A stretch of DNA of 64,000 bases from Natrinema zhouii (GCF_013456555.2 NZ_CP059154.1:2666001-2730000), one strand, 5' to 3'; positions 1 through 7,609 are shown, numbered from the stretch's first letter. Made by a program: numbers and translations. The notes: a model not told the origin generated them from the letters alone.

Positions 1-212
1 CCCAGATGCGTCTCGATCGTGTCGCCCGGCTGGACGTCCTCGGGGACCTCGAGCACGCCGAGATCGGTCCCCTGTTCTCCGCCGGGTTTCACGAGGTACT
101 CGCGGTCGCCGCGGACGAGCAAGACCGGGACGCGGTCCTCTCCGTCCGTAGACCCTGCCTCGGTCTCTGTCTCCGTGTCGGCCTCGTCGTCCGCGTTCTC
201 GTTGCCGCTCAC
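1..212 (-). CDS. tRNA (adenine-N1)-methyltransferase, N-terminal part (runs off the window)
   Basis: The 70 residues visible are a Glu/Asp/Thr-rich N-terminal tail followed by a beta-rich segment (PVLLVRGDREYLVKPGG, then TDLGVLEVPEDVQPGD and ETHLG). This matches the N-terminal domain of archaeal TrmI-type enzymes, which make 1-methyladenosine in the tRNA T-loop. The SAM-binding domain lies beyond the window edge. The GTG at 212 is chosen because it lies just after the NAC stop codon (218-220) and is in frame with the conserved part; the two genes are probably cotranscribed. The acidic tail is typical of haloarchaeal proteins. The family call rests on the N-terminal domain only. Confidence 0.7.
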   Translation of the reverse strand, partial: MSGNENADDEADTETETEAGSTDGEDRVPVLLVRGDREYLVKPGGEQGTDLGVLEVPEDVQPGDTIETHL

Positions 213-217
213 TCGAG

Positions 218-607
218 TCACTCGAGGGAGGCGACCGCCGCGGCGAGGTCGCCGTCGTTGTTCTCGAGGGCCTCGCGGGCCTCGTCCTCGCCCACGCCGG
301 CCTGCGTGGCGACGAGTTCGACGTCGTCGTCCGGGATCGACGGTTCGGCGTCGCTTCCGGCATCGGCACTACCGCTGCTTCCGCCGGCGGATCCGGCCTC
401 GACCTTTTCGGGCGAGCCGATGACCTGGTAGGTCTCCTGGCCGCGGGCGTCCATCTTCGTGACTTCGGCACCGTCGAAGACGAGATCGTACTCGTTGGTA
501 CGGATAATGACCTCCTCGGCGTCGATATCCTCGACGTCGATGCCCATCTGCTCCATCATTTGCTGCATCTTGCGCGGATTGAGTCCGCCGCCACCTCCTC
601 CAAACAT
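218..607 (-). CDS. Nascent polypeptide-associated complex protein (archaeal NAC)
   Basis: 129 aa. Archaeal NAC is a homodimeric chaperone that binds nascent chains at the ribosome exit tunnel. The start is Gly-rich ([20 protein letters not shown], the usual archaeal NAC opening). The NAC beta-barrel covers about residues 28-66 ([14 protein letters not shown], then [13 protein letters not shown]). After a Gly/Ser/Asp linker, a UBA domain lies at about 92-129 ([30 protein letters not shown]). Length and domain order are normal. The methyltransferase gene follows 5 bp downstream. An AT-rich box (aaagtaaaag on the minus strand, about 632-641) lies roughly 29 bp upstream and suits a leaderless transcript. 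Confidence 0.97.
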   Translation of the reverse strand: MFGGGGGGLNPRKMQQMMEQMGIDVEDIDAEEVIIRTNEYDLVFDGAEVTKMDARGQETYQVIGSPEKVEAGSAGGSSGSADAGSDAEPSIPDDDVELVATQAGVGEDEAREALENNDGDLAAAVASLE

Positions 608-693
608 ACTCGATACGTCGCCGTGGGCTCCCTTTTACTTTGTCGTTCGCTGGAGTGAGTCGGGAGCGCGGACACGAGGGAGGAGCCGAAAAC

Positions 694-1551
694 TCACGAC
701 TCACTCGAGCGCGAGTAGTCCGGATCGAAGAGCTGTGCCGACAGCGGTGCCGGATCTCCCTCGGTGAGGTTGTACGCCGAGAAGTCCTCGACGCCGGCCT
801 CGCGCAAAAACTCCTCGTCGTAGACGCTGTGTCCGGTGAACTCGGCCGGGTCGCGGTTCAGCATCTCGAGTACCGTATCCGAGACGATGTCAGGGGTGCG
901 CCAGTCGTCCTCGGTTCCCATCTCGAAGTAGCGGGTCGCCCGCGTATCGATGGCAGTCACCGGCCAGAAGGTGTTACAGCCGATACCGTCGCTCGCCAGT
1001 TCCTGCGCCAGCGACAGCGTGACGAAGGACATCCCCATTTTCGACCAGGAGTACGCCGCCGACCCCGGCGCGCGATCGATTTCGACCGGCGGCGCGTTCG
1101 TCAGGATCCAGGCGTCCGCCTCGACGTCCCGGAGGTGCTCGATGAACCCCCGGGAAACGAGATAGGTCCCGCGCACGTTGACCTCGTTCAGGAGGTCGTA
1201 GCGGTCGGCCGGAATCCCCTCGACGTTCCCCATCTGGATGGCCGAAGCGTTGTTGATGACGATGTTGATCTCGCCCATCTCGTCGATCGCGTCCGCGATG
1301 GCCGCCTCGACGGCGTCCTCGTCGCGGACGTCAAGTTGGATCGCGTGCGTGTCGACGCCCTTCTCCGCGCATTCCTCGGCTGTTCTGTGAATCGTCCCCT
1401 TGAGTTCGGAGTCCGAGTCGTCGACGGTTTTCCCCGTCGAGACGATGTCACAGCCCCGTTCGGCGAGCGCGAGCGCGAGTTGTTTTCCGATCCCTCTCGT
1501 CGTCCCCGTTATAAACGCGGTCTGGCCGCTCAGATCTGGTTTCTGTCGCAT
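694..1551 (-). CDS. SDR-family oxidoreductase, HSDL2-like
   Basis: 285 aa short-chain dehydrogenase with a Rossmann fold. Visible motifs are the cofactor loop TGTTRGIG (15-22), NNAS (100-103) and the catalytic pair Y167/K171 in YSWSK. The sequence follows the HSDL2 (hydroxysteroid dehydrogenase-like 2) branch, with KGTIHRTAEE, NVRGTYL and the FWPVTAI segment that is ALWPxTAI in that branch. The active-site Ser normally found before Tyr (ISPP in HSDL2) reads NAPP here, so the usual Ser is Ala; a changed mechanism or loss of activity is possible. The substrate cannot be told. It appears monocistronic, with 86 bp to NAC and a divergent HD gene upstream. Confidence 0.88.
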   Translation of the reverse strand: MRQKPDLSGQTAFITGTTRGIGKQLALALAERGCDIVSTGKTVDDSDSELKGTIHRTAEECAEKGVDTHAIQLDVRDEDAVEAAIADAIDEMGEINIVINNASAIQMGNVEGIPADRYDLLNEVNVRGTYLVSRGFIEHLRDVEADAWILTNAPPVEIDRAPGSAAYSWSKMGMSFVTLSLAQELASDGIGCNTFWPVTAIDTRATRYFEMGTEDDWRTPDIVSDTVLEMLNRDPAEFTGHSVYDEEFLREAGVEDFSAYNLTEGDPAPLSAQLFDPDYSRSSES

Positions 1552-1709
1552 CCGTAATCGGTACTTTCACCCGCCAGACTAATATTTCGTGCAGAACACG
1601 TGCTCTCGGAGCGGATGGAGAACGGGCAGGTGACTGCACTCCCCTCTCGTAACGAACCGAACGCTCGTAACCGACGTTTTCAACCCACACTGGCACGTGG
1701 TGTCCCACG

Positions 1710-2327
1710 ATGGACGACGAATTCGATGCGCTGCTCGAGGCGTTTGAGCTGAAAGACGAGCGCCGGACAGGGTGGGTCCTCCGCGGGATCGAGTCACCGG
1801 AATCGGTCGCGGCACATACCTGGGGAATGGCGACGCTGTGTCTGCTGTACGCCGACCGAGCCGACGACGGTGTGGACCGCGAACGAGCGGTATCGATGGC
1901 GCTCGTTCACGACCTCGCGGAAGCACGAACGGGTGATATCGCGACGCGAGCGGAAGCGGGCAAACAGCGAGTGGCCGGCGAGGAAAAAGCGACTCTCGAG
2001 CGGGACGCGATCACCGATCTGCTCGAGCCGTTTCGGAATGACGACGACCTCCTGTCGCTCTGGACGGAGTACGAGGCGCGCGAAACGCCGACCGCGCAGT
2101 TCGTCAAGGACATGGATCTGATCGACAACTGCCTGCAGGCCCTCGAGTACGAGCGCGAGGACCGCTACGACGACACCGAACGAAACGACGCGTTCTCCGA
2201 GTACGAGAACCTCGACGAGTTCTTCGCGACGGCCGCGCCGCGGCTCCGGACGGCGGTCGGCGAAACGCTGTTCGAGGAGATCAAAGCGCGATACGAACGC
2301 GAAATCGGGCGAGGGTGCCGATTGTAG
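1710..2327 (+). CDS. HD-domain phosphohydrolase, YfbR/HDDC2 type
   Basis: 205 aa. The metal-binding HD pattern is H36 (SVAAHTWGM), H67-D68 (ALVHDLAEA) and a later Asp in the KDMDLID segment near 134-139. This layout, with R25 and the spacing between motifs, is that of YfbR/HDDC2 enzymes, which act as 5'-deoxynucleotidases on dNMPs. The function is assigned by family, not shown here. An AT-rich stretch (cgttttcaac, about 1674-1683) precedes the start at a leaderless distance. The next gene is convergent, 18 bp away. Confidence 0.9.
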   Translation: MDDEFDALLEAFELKDERRTGWVLRGIESPESVAAHTWGMATLCLLYADRADDGVDRERAVSMALVHDLAEARTGDIATRAEAGKQRVAGEEKATLERDAITDLLEPFRNDDDLLSLWTEYEARETPTAQFVKDMDLIDNCLQALEYEREDRYDDTERNDAFSEYENLDEFFATAAPRLRTAVGETLFEEIKARYEREIGRGCRL

Positions 2328-2345
2328 CGGGGCAGTCTGACCGTT

Positions 2346-2834
2346 CTACGTCTCCGCGGGCGCGCCTTCGCGAACGGTCACCGCCATCCCCGTCTCGAAG
2401 TCCCGGATCGCTTCGGCGTCGAGCTGTGCCGTCCCGACCGCGAGCAACTCGCCGCGCTCGTGGACGATCAACACCTCGTCGCCCGGCCGGATTTCGTCGC
2501 CGACCTCGCAAACGAACTTCGCGAAGACGTTCTTCTCGTCGCGGACGAAGGGCTCGCTCTCGTCGTCGACCACGACGCGATAGGCGGGGTGCGCGAGTGC
2601 GGCATCGAGCCGGCGACCGCCCTCGAGGCCGAGGGTGAATCGGCCGTCGGTGCCGAAGGAGACGATCCGCCCTGTTTCGGCGTGGATCTGCTGTGGACGC
2701 CCCGAGGTGGTGCGCTTGATAGTTAGCGATTCCTCGGGCGGAAACAGGGCCGCGCCTGCACCGTCGCCGAACTGATAGTCCCCGATGGTCCGGAGTTGCG
2801 GGAGGCCCGCACGCCCGTCTGCTGGCTCGCTCAT
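2346..2834 (-). CDS. PUA-domain protein
   Basis: 162 aa. The C-terminal half (about 80-155) reads as a PUA RNA-binding domain: PAYRVVVDDESEPFVRDEKN, VFAKFVCEVGDEIRPGDEV, then a beta segment ending near TGMAVTVREG. PUA domains bind structured RNA and are attached to tRNA and rRNA modification enzymes. The N-terminal 75 residues (LRTIGDYQFG, FPPEESLTI, RIVSFGTDGRFTLG) match the small module found in front of PUA in archaeal TGT-type proteins. No catalytic domain is present, so this is probably an RNA-binding accessory protein. Its exact partner is unknown. Confidence 0.82.
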   Translation of the reverse strand: MSEPADGRAGLPQLRTIGDYQFGDGAGAALFPPEESLTIKRTTSGRPQQIHAETGRIVSFGTDGRFTLGLEGGRRLDAALAHPAYRVVVDDESEPFVRDEKNVFAKFVCEVGDEIRPGDEVLIVHERGELLAVGTAQLDAEAIRDFETGMAVTVREGAPAET

Positions 2835-2951
2835 TGACCGGCGTTCGACCCGGCACGGCGAAAGCCCTTCGACCTGCCGGCGTCGACCCCCTGATCTGCG
2901 GGTCGAATTCCATGATCAGTTAGAACGATGACTGGAATGAGATGGAGAATG

Positions 2952-2957
2952 TTATAA
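2952..2957 (+). promoter_or_regulatory. TATA-like box for the small membrane protein at 2985
   Basis: TTATAA sits in an AT-rich patch about 30 bp before the ATG at 2985, the spacing expected for a leaderless haloarchaeal transcript. It supports starting the gene at 2985 rather than at the in-frame TTG at 2961. Confidence 0.5.
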
Positions 2958-2984
2958 TGATTGGTTTACTACTATCCAAATCGT

Positions 2985-3161
2985 ATGGACGTCACGCAAA
3001 TCGGTCTCGGGGTTACGCTGCTCGTCATCGGGGCCCTGACGCTGGTCGGGCCGGCCGCGCTCGTTACCGGGCCGCTCGTGTACCTCGTTGCCGGTGCAAC
3101 GCTGCTCATCACGGGGTACGCGCTGTTGGTCGGATTGTGGCAGAGTCGGCAACCGAACTGA
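2985..3161 (+). CDS. Small two-helix membrane protein
   Basis: 58 aa hypothetical protein. Two hydrophobic helices cover about residues 5-25 (GLGVTLLVIGALTLVGPAAL) and 29-50 (GPLVYLVAGATLLITGYALL), joined by a short Gly/Pro turn. The tail is short and basic (QSRQPN). There are no charged residues inside the helices and no catalytic motif. The ATG at 2985 is preferred over the upstream TTG because of the box at 2952. Neighbours (PUA protein, NYN protein) give no clue to function. Similar small haloarchaeal membrane proteins are common and uncharacterised. Confidence 0.7.
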   Translation: MDVTQIGLGVTLLVIGALTLVGPAALVTGPLVYLVAGATLLITGYALLVGLWQSRQPN

Positions 3162-3225
3162 TTTCCGACCGACTCGGGCTCGAGCTGACCTTCGATCCGG
3201 TCCGTCGACGCTGCAGCCGAGTGTT

Positions 3226-3723
3226 TCAGAGGAGAAACGTCTCGTGGCGGTCGCCGAGATCGAGGAACGAATCGGCCGCTTCGATGAGTTCCTCGGCCGT
3301 CGAGGACTGGAAGGCCATCACTTCGACGCGGACGCCCTCGTGACGCAGGTGTGAGCAGAGCCGCGAGAAGTCGCCGTCGCCCGTACAGAGGACGATCGTA
3401 TCCACGTGGTTCGCCAGCGTCACCGCGTCGAGGCTCATTCCGACGTCCCAGTCGGCCTTTTTCGTCCCGTCGGAGAACGTCTTGATGTCCTTGATCTTCG
3501 GTTCGAAGCCGATATCGACCAGCGCGTCGAAGAAACTCTCCTCTTCGGGCGAATCCGCGCGGATGACGTAGGAAATGGCGCGCGTGAGCTGGCGGTCCTG
3601 AACGGCCTTCTCGAGCAGGGCGGAGTAGTCGATATTCCGGCTGTGAATGCTCTGTGCGGTGTGGTAGAGGTTCTGGGCGTCGACGAGAACGGCGACGCGC
3701 TGCCCCGGATGAATTTCCGTCAT
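3226..3723 (-). CDS. NYN-domain (LabA/DUF88-like) protein
   Basis: 165 aa NYN domain, a relative of PIN nucleases. The conserved acidic residues are visible: D15 and N18 (AVLVDAQNLY), D91/D93 (KADWDVGMSLDA) and D116/D118 (VLCTGDGDFSRL), followed by GVRVEVMAF. All the Asp positions expected for a metal-dependent RNase centre are present, so it is likely active. The family processes or degrades RNA in bacteria and archaea, but the target here is unknown. It is transcribed from its own AT-rich region and followed by the convergent small membrane protein gene. Confidence 0.88.
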   Translation of the reverse strand: MTEIHPGQRVAVLVDAQNLYHTAQSIHSRNIDYSALLEKAVQDRQLTRAISYVIRADSPEEESFFDALVDIGFEPKIKDIKTFSDGTKKADWDVGMSLDAVTLANHVDTIVLCTGDGDFSRLCSHLRHEGVRVEVMAFQSSTAEELIEAADSFLDLGDRHETFLL

Positions 3724-3795
3724 ATCCTAGCATGTCGCGCGCGACCATAAAAAATCGCGGCGTTCGCTCCGGTCACGTTGCGACTACCAGTACTC

Positions 3796-4620
3796 TCAGC
3801 TTCGGAGCTTCTGGATGCGCTTTTCCGTCGGCGGGTGCGTCGCGAACAGCGACTGCAGGAGCCCCTTCTCCGAGTTGAAGATACACAGCGCGCTCATGCT
3901 GTCGTCGATCTGCGATTCGCGGCCCTGCGCACCGCTGGAAATCTTCTCGAGGGCGCGGGCGAGCGGGTCGCCGCTGCCGATATACTGGCGGGCGTCCTCG
4001 TCGGCGACGAACTCGCGGTAGCGCGAGATGGCGAGGACGAAGATCATCACGAGCATCTGCGCGATGTTCGAGATGACCATGCCGACGATGATCCCGCCGA
4101 TGCCGCGCTCGCTACTCATGATGTAGACCATGTAGGCGACCCAGCCGACCATCATCGCGATGGAACTCCCCAGCACCATCGCGAGGACGTCGCGGTTCTT
4201 GATGTGGGCGAGCTCGTGGGCGATCACGCCCTCGAGTTCGTCGCGCTGGAGGAGCCGGATGAGTTCCGTCGAGACGACGACGACGCCCTTCCCCTTCCGG
4301 CCGGTCGCGAAGGCGTTGGGGACGCCCATCTCCATGACCATCAGTTTGGGCTTTTTGATGCCCATATCCCGACAGAGGGAGTCGGTCATCTGGTGGATCT
4401 CCTGATACTGGCCGTCTTCGGGCATCGGTTCGGCCTTTCTGGTCGCCGACCACGTCCCGATCTTGTACTGGATAACCGGCAACACGAGCAGTCCGAGCAG
4501 AACCAGCGGCCACGTACCGGTCCCGAACATCGCCAGGCCGAAGGCCCCGACGAGCATGTAGAACGCGAACAGGATCGAGCCGACGATCGCCATTCGCACT
4601 TTCAGTCCGAAATCTGTCAT
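3796..4620 (-). CDS. htpX: HtpX-like membrane zinc metalloprotease (M48)
   Basis: 274 aa integral membrane protease for quality control of membrane proteins. The zinc site is HELAH (135-139), with the third ligand expected at E203 in YREFVADEDA. Membrane segments lie near 10-33, 37-55, 148-168 and 176-198, so the catalytic domain sits between two helix pairs as in HtpX. The conserved NAFATGRKGKG segment precedes the active site at 102-112. The C-terminus ends with THPPTEKRIQKL, the usual M48B closing motif. Length is normal. It is divergent from the dap leader region. Confidence 0.95.
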   Translation of the reverse strand: MTDFGLKVRMAIVGSILFAFYMLVGAFGLAMFGTGTWPLVLLGLLVLPVIQYKIGTWSATRKAEPMPEDGQYQEIHQMTDSLCRDMGIKKPKLMVMEMGVPNAFATGRKGKGVVVVSTELIRLLQRDELEGVIAHELAHIKNRDVLAMVLGSSIAMMVGWVAYMVYIMSSERGIGGIIVGMVISNIAQMLVMIFVLAISRYREFVADEDARQYIGSGDPLARALEKISSGAQGRESQIDDSMSALCIFNSEKGLLQSLFATHPPTEKRIQKLRS

Positions 4621-4710
4621 GGGCGATGGTAAGTATCGCGTCGGGATAAATGACGCGAAAGTGTATGTCAGTTAGTAGCTCAATACAGCCGACGGGCTCG
4701 GTCCAAACGC

Positions 4711-4720
4711 AATAAATAAG
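4711..4720 (+). promoter_or_regulatory. TATA-like box of the dap leader transcript
   Basis: AATAAATAAG is the strongest AT-rich block between htpX and dapA. It lies about 27-30 bp before the ATG at 4745, the distance at which haloarchaeal leaderless transcripts begin. It lies about 260 bp before dapA, so transcription from here would carry a long leader containing the peptide ORF and hairpins listed below. Confidence 0.6.
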
Positions 4721-4744
4721 TCAATTCGGCCTCCTCTCTCGTAT

Positions 4745-4825
4745 ATGCGCTACGTCGCTCACTCGACCGCCGGTCCCGTCGTGAGCGGCGTCTGCCCTCG
4801 TTTTCCCAAACGTAAACGTGCGTGA
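4745..4825 (+). CDS. Candidate 26-aa leader peptide of the dap operon
   Basis: An ATG-started 26-codon frame ends in TGA at 4823-4825. It begins MRYVAHSTAG and ends CPRFPKRKRA. Two Lys codons (AAA at 4808-4810 and 4814-4816), interleaved with Arg codons, fall just before the stop. It starts at the leaderless distance from the box at 4711-4720, so it would be the first frame translated on the mRNA. RNA hairpins begin 3 nt after its stop. This is the arrangement of an attenuation leader peptide, and the operon downstream makes lysine. Only two Lys codons are present, and conservation could not be tested. Confidence 0.5.
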   Translation: MRYVAHSTAGPVVSGVCPRFPKRKRA

Positions 4826-4827
4826 GT

Positions 4828-4878
4828 GTGCTCGCGGCGGGCGTGGCACCCCGTCCCGGGTACGATCCGACCGCGCAC
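4828..4878 (+). promoter_or_regulatory. Nested hairpins after the dap leader peptide, with a T-box-like motif
   Basis: GTGC (4828-4831) and GCGG (4834-4837) can pair with CCGCGCAC (4871-4878), leaving TC bulged. Inside, CGGG (4838-4841) can pair with CCCG (4855-4858). The inner loop holds TGGCACCCCG followed by TCCC. TGGCACCCCG matches the bacterial T-box core TGGNACCGCG at 9 of 10 positions, and T-box terminators also carry CGTCCC. No specifier loop or other T-box part is visible, so homology is not claimed. The position right after a Lys-containing leader frame suggests an attenuator. Confidence 0.45.
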
Positions 4879-4911
4879 GGACTCGCTACCTGACTACCCA
4901 CTGAACATCCA

Positions 4912-4942
4912 CCGATCGGAATCGATACACCCTACCGATCGG
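4912..4942 (+). repeat. Inverted repeat CCGATCGG ... CCGATCGG upstream of dapA
   Basis: CCGATCGG occurs at 4912-4919 and 4935-4942. Each copy is self-complementary and the two can pair over a 15-nt loop. GGAGG (4941-4945) overlaps the 3' arm, 35 nt before the dapA ATG, which is too far for an ordinary ribosome-binding site. It could be the last hairpin of the leader or a protein-binding site. Confidence 0.45.
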
Positions 4943-4979
4943 AGGCTAACACACGACCAACCGACACCACACCCAACAC

Positions 4980-5906
4980 ATGAGTTCACCTATCGACCTT
5001 TCGGGCGTCTTCCCGGCGATGTGCACGCCCTTCGACGACGACCAGCGAATCGACTTCGAAACGCTCCAGACCGACGCCCAGCGCCTCGAGGCCGCGGGCG
5101 TCGACGGGCTCGTTCCCGTCGGCTCGACCGGCGAATCGGCGACGCTGAGCCACGACGAACACGTTCAGGTCGTCGAGGCGGTCATCGAGGCCGTCGACGA
5201 CGTGCCGGTCATCGCGGGCACGGGCTCGAACAACACGCGAGAGGCGCTCGAACTCTCCGAGCGTGCCGCCGACGCGGGCGCGGACGGCCTCCTGCTCATC
5301 TCGCCGTACTACAACAAGCCCGAACAGCGCGGGTTGATCGAACACTATCGGACGATCGCGGACGCCGTCGACCTGCCGCAAATCGTCTACAATGTGCCCT
5401 CGCGGACGGGTCGAAACATTGAACCCGACACGGCCGTCGAACTCGCGAGCCACGAAAATATCGCGGGATTCAAGGCCGCCAGCGGCGATCTGGGCCAGAT
5501 CGGCGAGATCGCAGAGCGGACGACCGACGAGGACTTCGCCGTGGTCTCGGGCGACGACGCCCTCACCGTGCCGACCATCTCCGTCGGCGGGACCGGGACG
5601 ATCAGCGTCGCCGCGAACATCGAGCCCGAGCGGACCTGTGCGATGGTCGGCGCGGCGCTCGACGGCGATTACGAACGCGCGCGCAACCTCCACCACGAAC
5701 TCGGGCCGCTCTTCCGCGGACTCTTCGTCGAGACCAATCCGATCCCGGTCAAGGAAGCCATGCAGATCCGCGGCTACGGCCCGGCCCGGATGCGCTCGCC
5801 GCTCTCCCGACTGGCCAACGAGTACCGCGAGGATCTCGAGGCGGTGCTCGCCGACCTTGAGCGCGACACGACCGAAGTCGCCGACGCGGCGGAGCGTGAT
5901 CGATGA
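4980..5906 (+). CDS. dapA: 4-hydroxy-tetrahydrodipicolinate synthase
   Basis: 308 aa. It condenses pyruvate with aspartate semialdehyde, the first committed step of the diaminopimelate route to lysine. The pyruvate-binding GSTGES loop is at 48-53, Y137 is in IVYNVPSRTG, R142 binds the carboxylate and the Schiff-base lysine K165 is in GFKAASGD. The C-terminal helices are about 10-15 residues longer and more acidic than in bacterial enzymes. It is the first gene of a tight operon: dapB starts inside its stop codon (ATGA overlap). A 155-nt stretch separates it from the leader-peptide stop. In haloarchaea, which lack murein, the route serves lysine synthesis. Confidence 0.96.
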   Translation: MSSPIDLSGVFPAMCTPFDDDQRIDFETLQTDAQRLEAAGVDGLVPVGSTGESATLSHDEHVQVVEAVIEAVDDVPVIAGTGSNNTREALELSERAADAGADGLLLISPYYNKPEQRGLIEHYRTIADAVDLPQIVYNVPSRTGRNIEPDTAVELASHENIAGFKAASGDLGQIGEIAERTTDEDFAVVSGDDALTVPTISVGGTGTISVAANIEPERTCAMVGAALDGDYERARNLHHELGPLFRGLFVETNPIPVKEAMQIRGYGPARMRSPLSRLANEYREDLEAVLADLERDTTEVADAAERDR

Positions 5907-6670
5907 CGACGCGGATCGGCGTCACCGGCGCGACGGGCCGGATGGGCCGGGAAGTGCTCGCCGCCGCAGCCGAGCGCGAGGACTGCGACGTCGTCTTCGC
6001 CGTCAACCGGGAGCCGGCCGGTGACGCGACCGTCGAGGGCGTCGAGATTGAGCCCGCGGCCGAGTTCGACTCGCTGGTCGCCGACCGCGAACCGACCGTC
6101 GTGGTCGACTTCACCGGGCCGGAGTCGGCCGTCGACTACGTCGAAACCTGTGCCGGCGCAGGGGTCGCCTTCGTCACCGGCACGACCGGTTTCGACGACG
6201 AGTTCGAAGCGCTCGAGGCGGCCAGCGAGGATATCGCCGTCCTCCACGCACCGAACTTCGCCCGCGGGGTGCAGGCGCTCGTGAACGTCGTCGGCGACGC
6301 GGTGCAGGATCTGCCCGGCTACGACGTGGAACTCGTCGAGACCCACCACAACGGCAAGCGCGACGCGCCGAGTGGCACCGCGAACCGGCTGCTCAAGGAG
6401 ATCGAGGCCAACGGGGACTTCACCGAGCGCACGCACGGCCGCGAGGGCGATGCGCCGCGTTCGGAGCGGGAAATCGGCGTCCACGCGCTCCGCGCGGGTG
6501 ACGTCACAGGCGAACACGAAATCGTTCTCGCGGGCAACCACGAGGAGGTGCGGCTTACGCACCGCGCCGAGGATCGCGGCGTCTTCGCCGCGGGCGCGGT
6601 CGACGCGGCGGTCTGGATCGCTGGACAGAAGGCAGGCTGGTACGATTTCGCGGACGTGATCAGCGAATGA
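5903..6670 (+). CDS. dapB: 4-hydroxy-tetrahydrodipicolinate reductase
   Basis: 255 aa NAD(P)H-dependent reductase, the second step after DapA. The Rossmann motif GATGRMG is at 9-15. The DapB signature ETHHNGKRDAPSGTA lies at 146-160, with H148/H149, K152 and the substrate-binding SGT. The FVTGTTGF and HAPNFARG segments are also conserved. Length is close to the usual 250-270 aa. The start overlaps the dapA stop (ATGA), and the stop overlaps the dapD start in the same way, so the three genes are very probably translationally coupled. Confidence 0.96.
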   Translation: MTTRIGVTGATGRMGREVLAAAAEREDCDVVFAVNREPAGDATVEGVEIEPAAEFDSLVADREPTVVVDFTGPESAVDYVETCAGAGVAFVTGTTGFDDEFEALEAASEDIAVLHAPNFARGVQALVNVVGDAVQDLPGYDVELVETHHNGKRDAPSGTANRLLKEIEANGDFTERTHGREGDAPRSEREIGVHALRAGDVTGEHEIVLAGNHEEVRLTHRAEDRGVFAAGAVDAAVWIAGQKAGWYDFADVISE

Positions 6671-7503
6671 GCGCACTCGAGACCGAAATCAACGAGCTGT
6701 GGGAGCGCAAGGAGAACGACGAGATCGACGCCGAATCCGCCGGCGAGGACGCGTACGCGACCCTCGAGGCCTTCCTCGACGCCCTCGAGTCCGGCGAGAT
6801 CCGCGCCGCCGAGAAGCAGGGGAACTCCTGGGAGGCGAACGAGTGGGTCAAGCAGGGCATCCTGCTCAACTTCGGCCTCCGATCGATCGGGCAGTACGAC
6901 CACGGCGGCACCACGTACAACGACGTGCTTCCGCTCGCCGACTCGAGCGAGTACGGCGACCGCGGGAGCCGCAACACGCCCGACGGCACGGTCGTCCGGC
7001 GCGGTGCGAACATCGGCTCGGACTGCATTCTGATGAGTCCCGCGTTCGTCAACATCGGCGCTCGCGTCGGCGACGGGACGCTCGTCGACTCCTGTGACAC
7101 CGTCGGCTCCTGTGCACAGATCGGCGACAACGTCAAACTCGGCGCGAACACTCTTATCGGGGGCGTCCTCGAGCCCGTCGAGGGCGCGCCGGTCATCGTC
7201 GAGGACAACGTCTCGCTCGGTGCAGGCTGTCGCGTCACGAGCGGCTTCGTCGTCGGCGAGAACAGCGTCGTCGGCGAGAACACGCTCCTGACGCCGCGCA
7301 TCCCGGTCTACGACCTCGTCGAGGAGGAGGTTCTCTACGGCGAACTGCCCGCCGATCGGCGCGCGTTCACCCGCTTCGTCGAGTCCTCGATCAGCGACCA
7401 CGACCTCTTCGACGGCGGGGCCTACAAGCCCGCCGTCGTCGCGACCGATATCGAGACGGAGACGCTCGAGGCGACCGAGCGTGAAGACGCGTTACGGGAA
7501 TAG
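6667..7503 (+). CDS. dapD: 2,3,4,5-tetrahydropyridine-2,6-dicarboxylate N-succinyltransferase
   Basis: 278 aa trimeric acyltransferase that succinylates the DapB product, committing the pathway to the succinylase branch. Left-handed beta-helix hexapeptide repeats run from about 110 to 220 (for example GANIGSDCILMSPAFVNIGA and NVKLGANTLIGGV). DapD-specific segments DSCDTVGSCAQIG and FVVGENSVVGENT are present. The N-terminal helical part (EINELWERKENDE) is typical. It is coupled to dapB by an ATGA overlap. The following gene has its own promoter-like sequence, so the tight operon probably ends here. DapC, the aminotransferase step, is not encoded in the window. Confidence 0.95.
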   Translation: MSALETEINELWERKENDEIDAESAGEDAYATLEAFLDALESGEIRAAEKQGNSWEANEWVKQGILLNFGLRSIGQYDHGGTTYNDVLPLADSSEYGDRGSRNTPDGTVVRRGANIGSDCILMSPAFVNIGARVGDGTLVDSCDTVGSCAQIGDNVKLGANTLIGGVLEPVEGAPVIVEDNVSLGAGCRVTSGFVVGENSVVGENTLLTPRIPVYDLVEEEVLYGELPADRRAFTRFVESSISDHDLFDGGAYKPAVVATDIETETLEATEREDALRE

Positions 7504-7609
7504 ACGTGTCGCTGGCGGACGGCTCTCGTGGGAACTGAGTTTCGATCGCCGCGGGGAAGATGACGATGCGTGGGGAGGTTTTTGTCCATTCCCTTCGTAG
7601 TCGGACCGA

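Noticed and set aside
4711..4979. A true bacterial-type T-box riboswitch before dapA
   Set aside because: Only the short core resembles it; there is no Stem I with specifier loop, and a leader peptide explains Lys sensing more simply. Kept only as a motif similarity.
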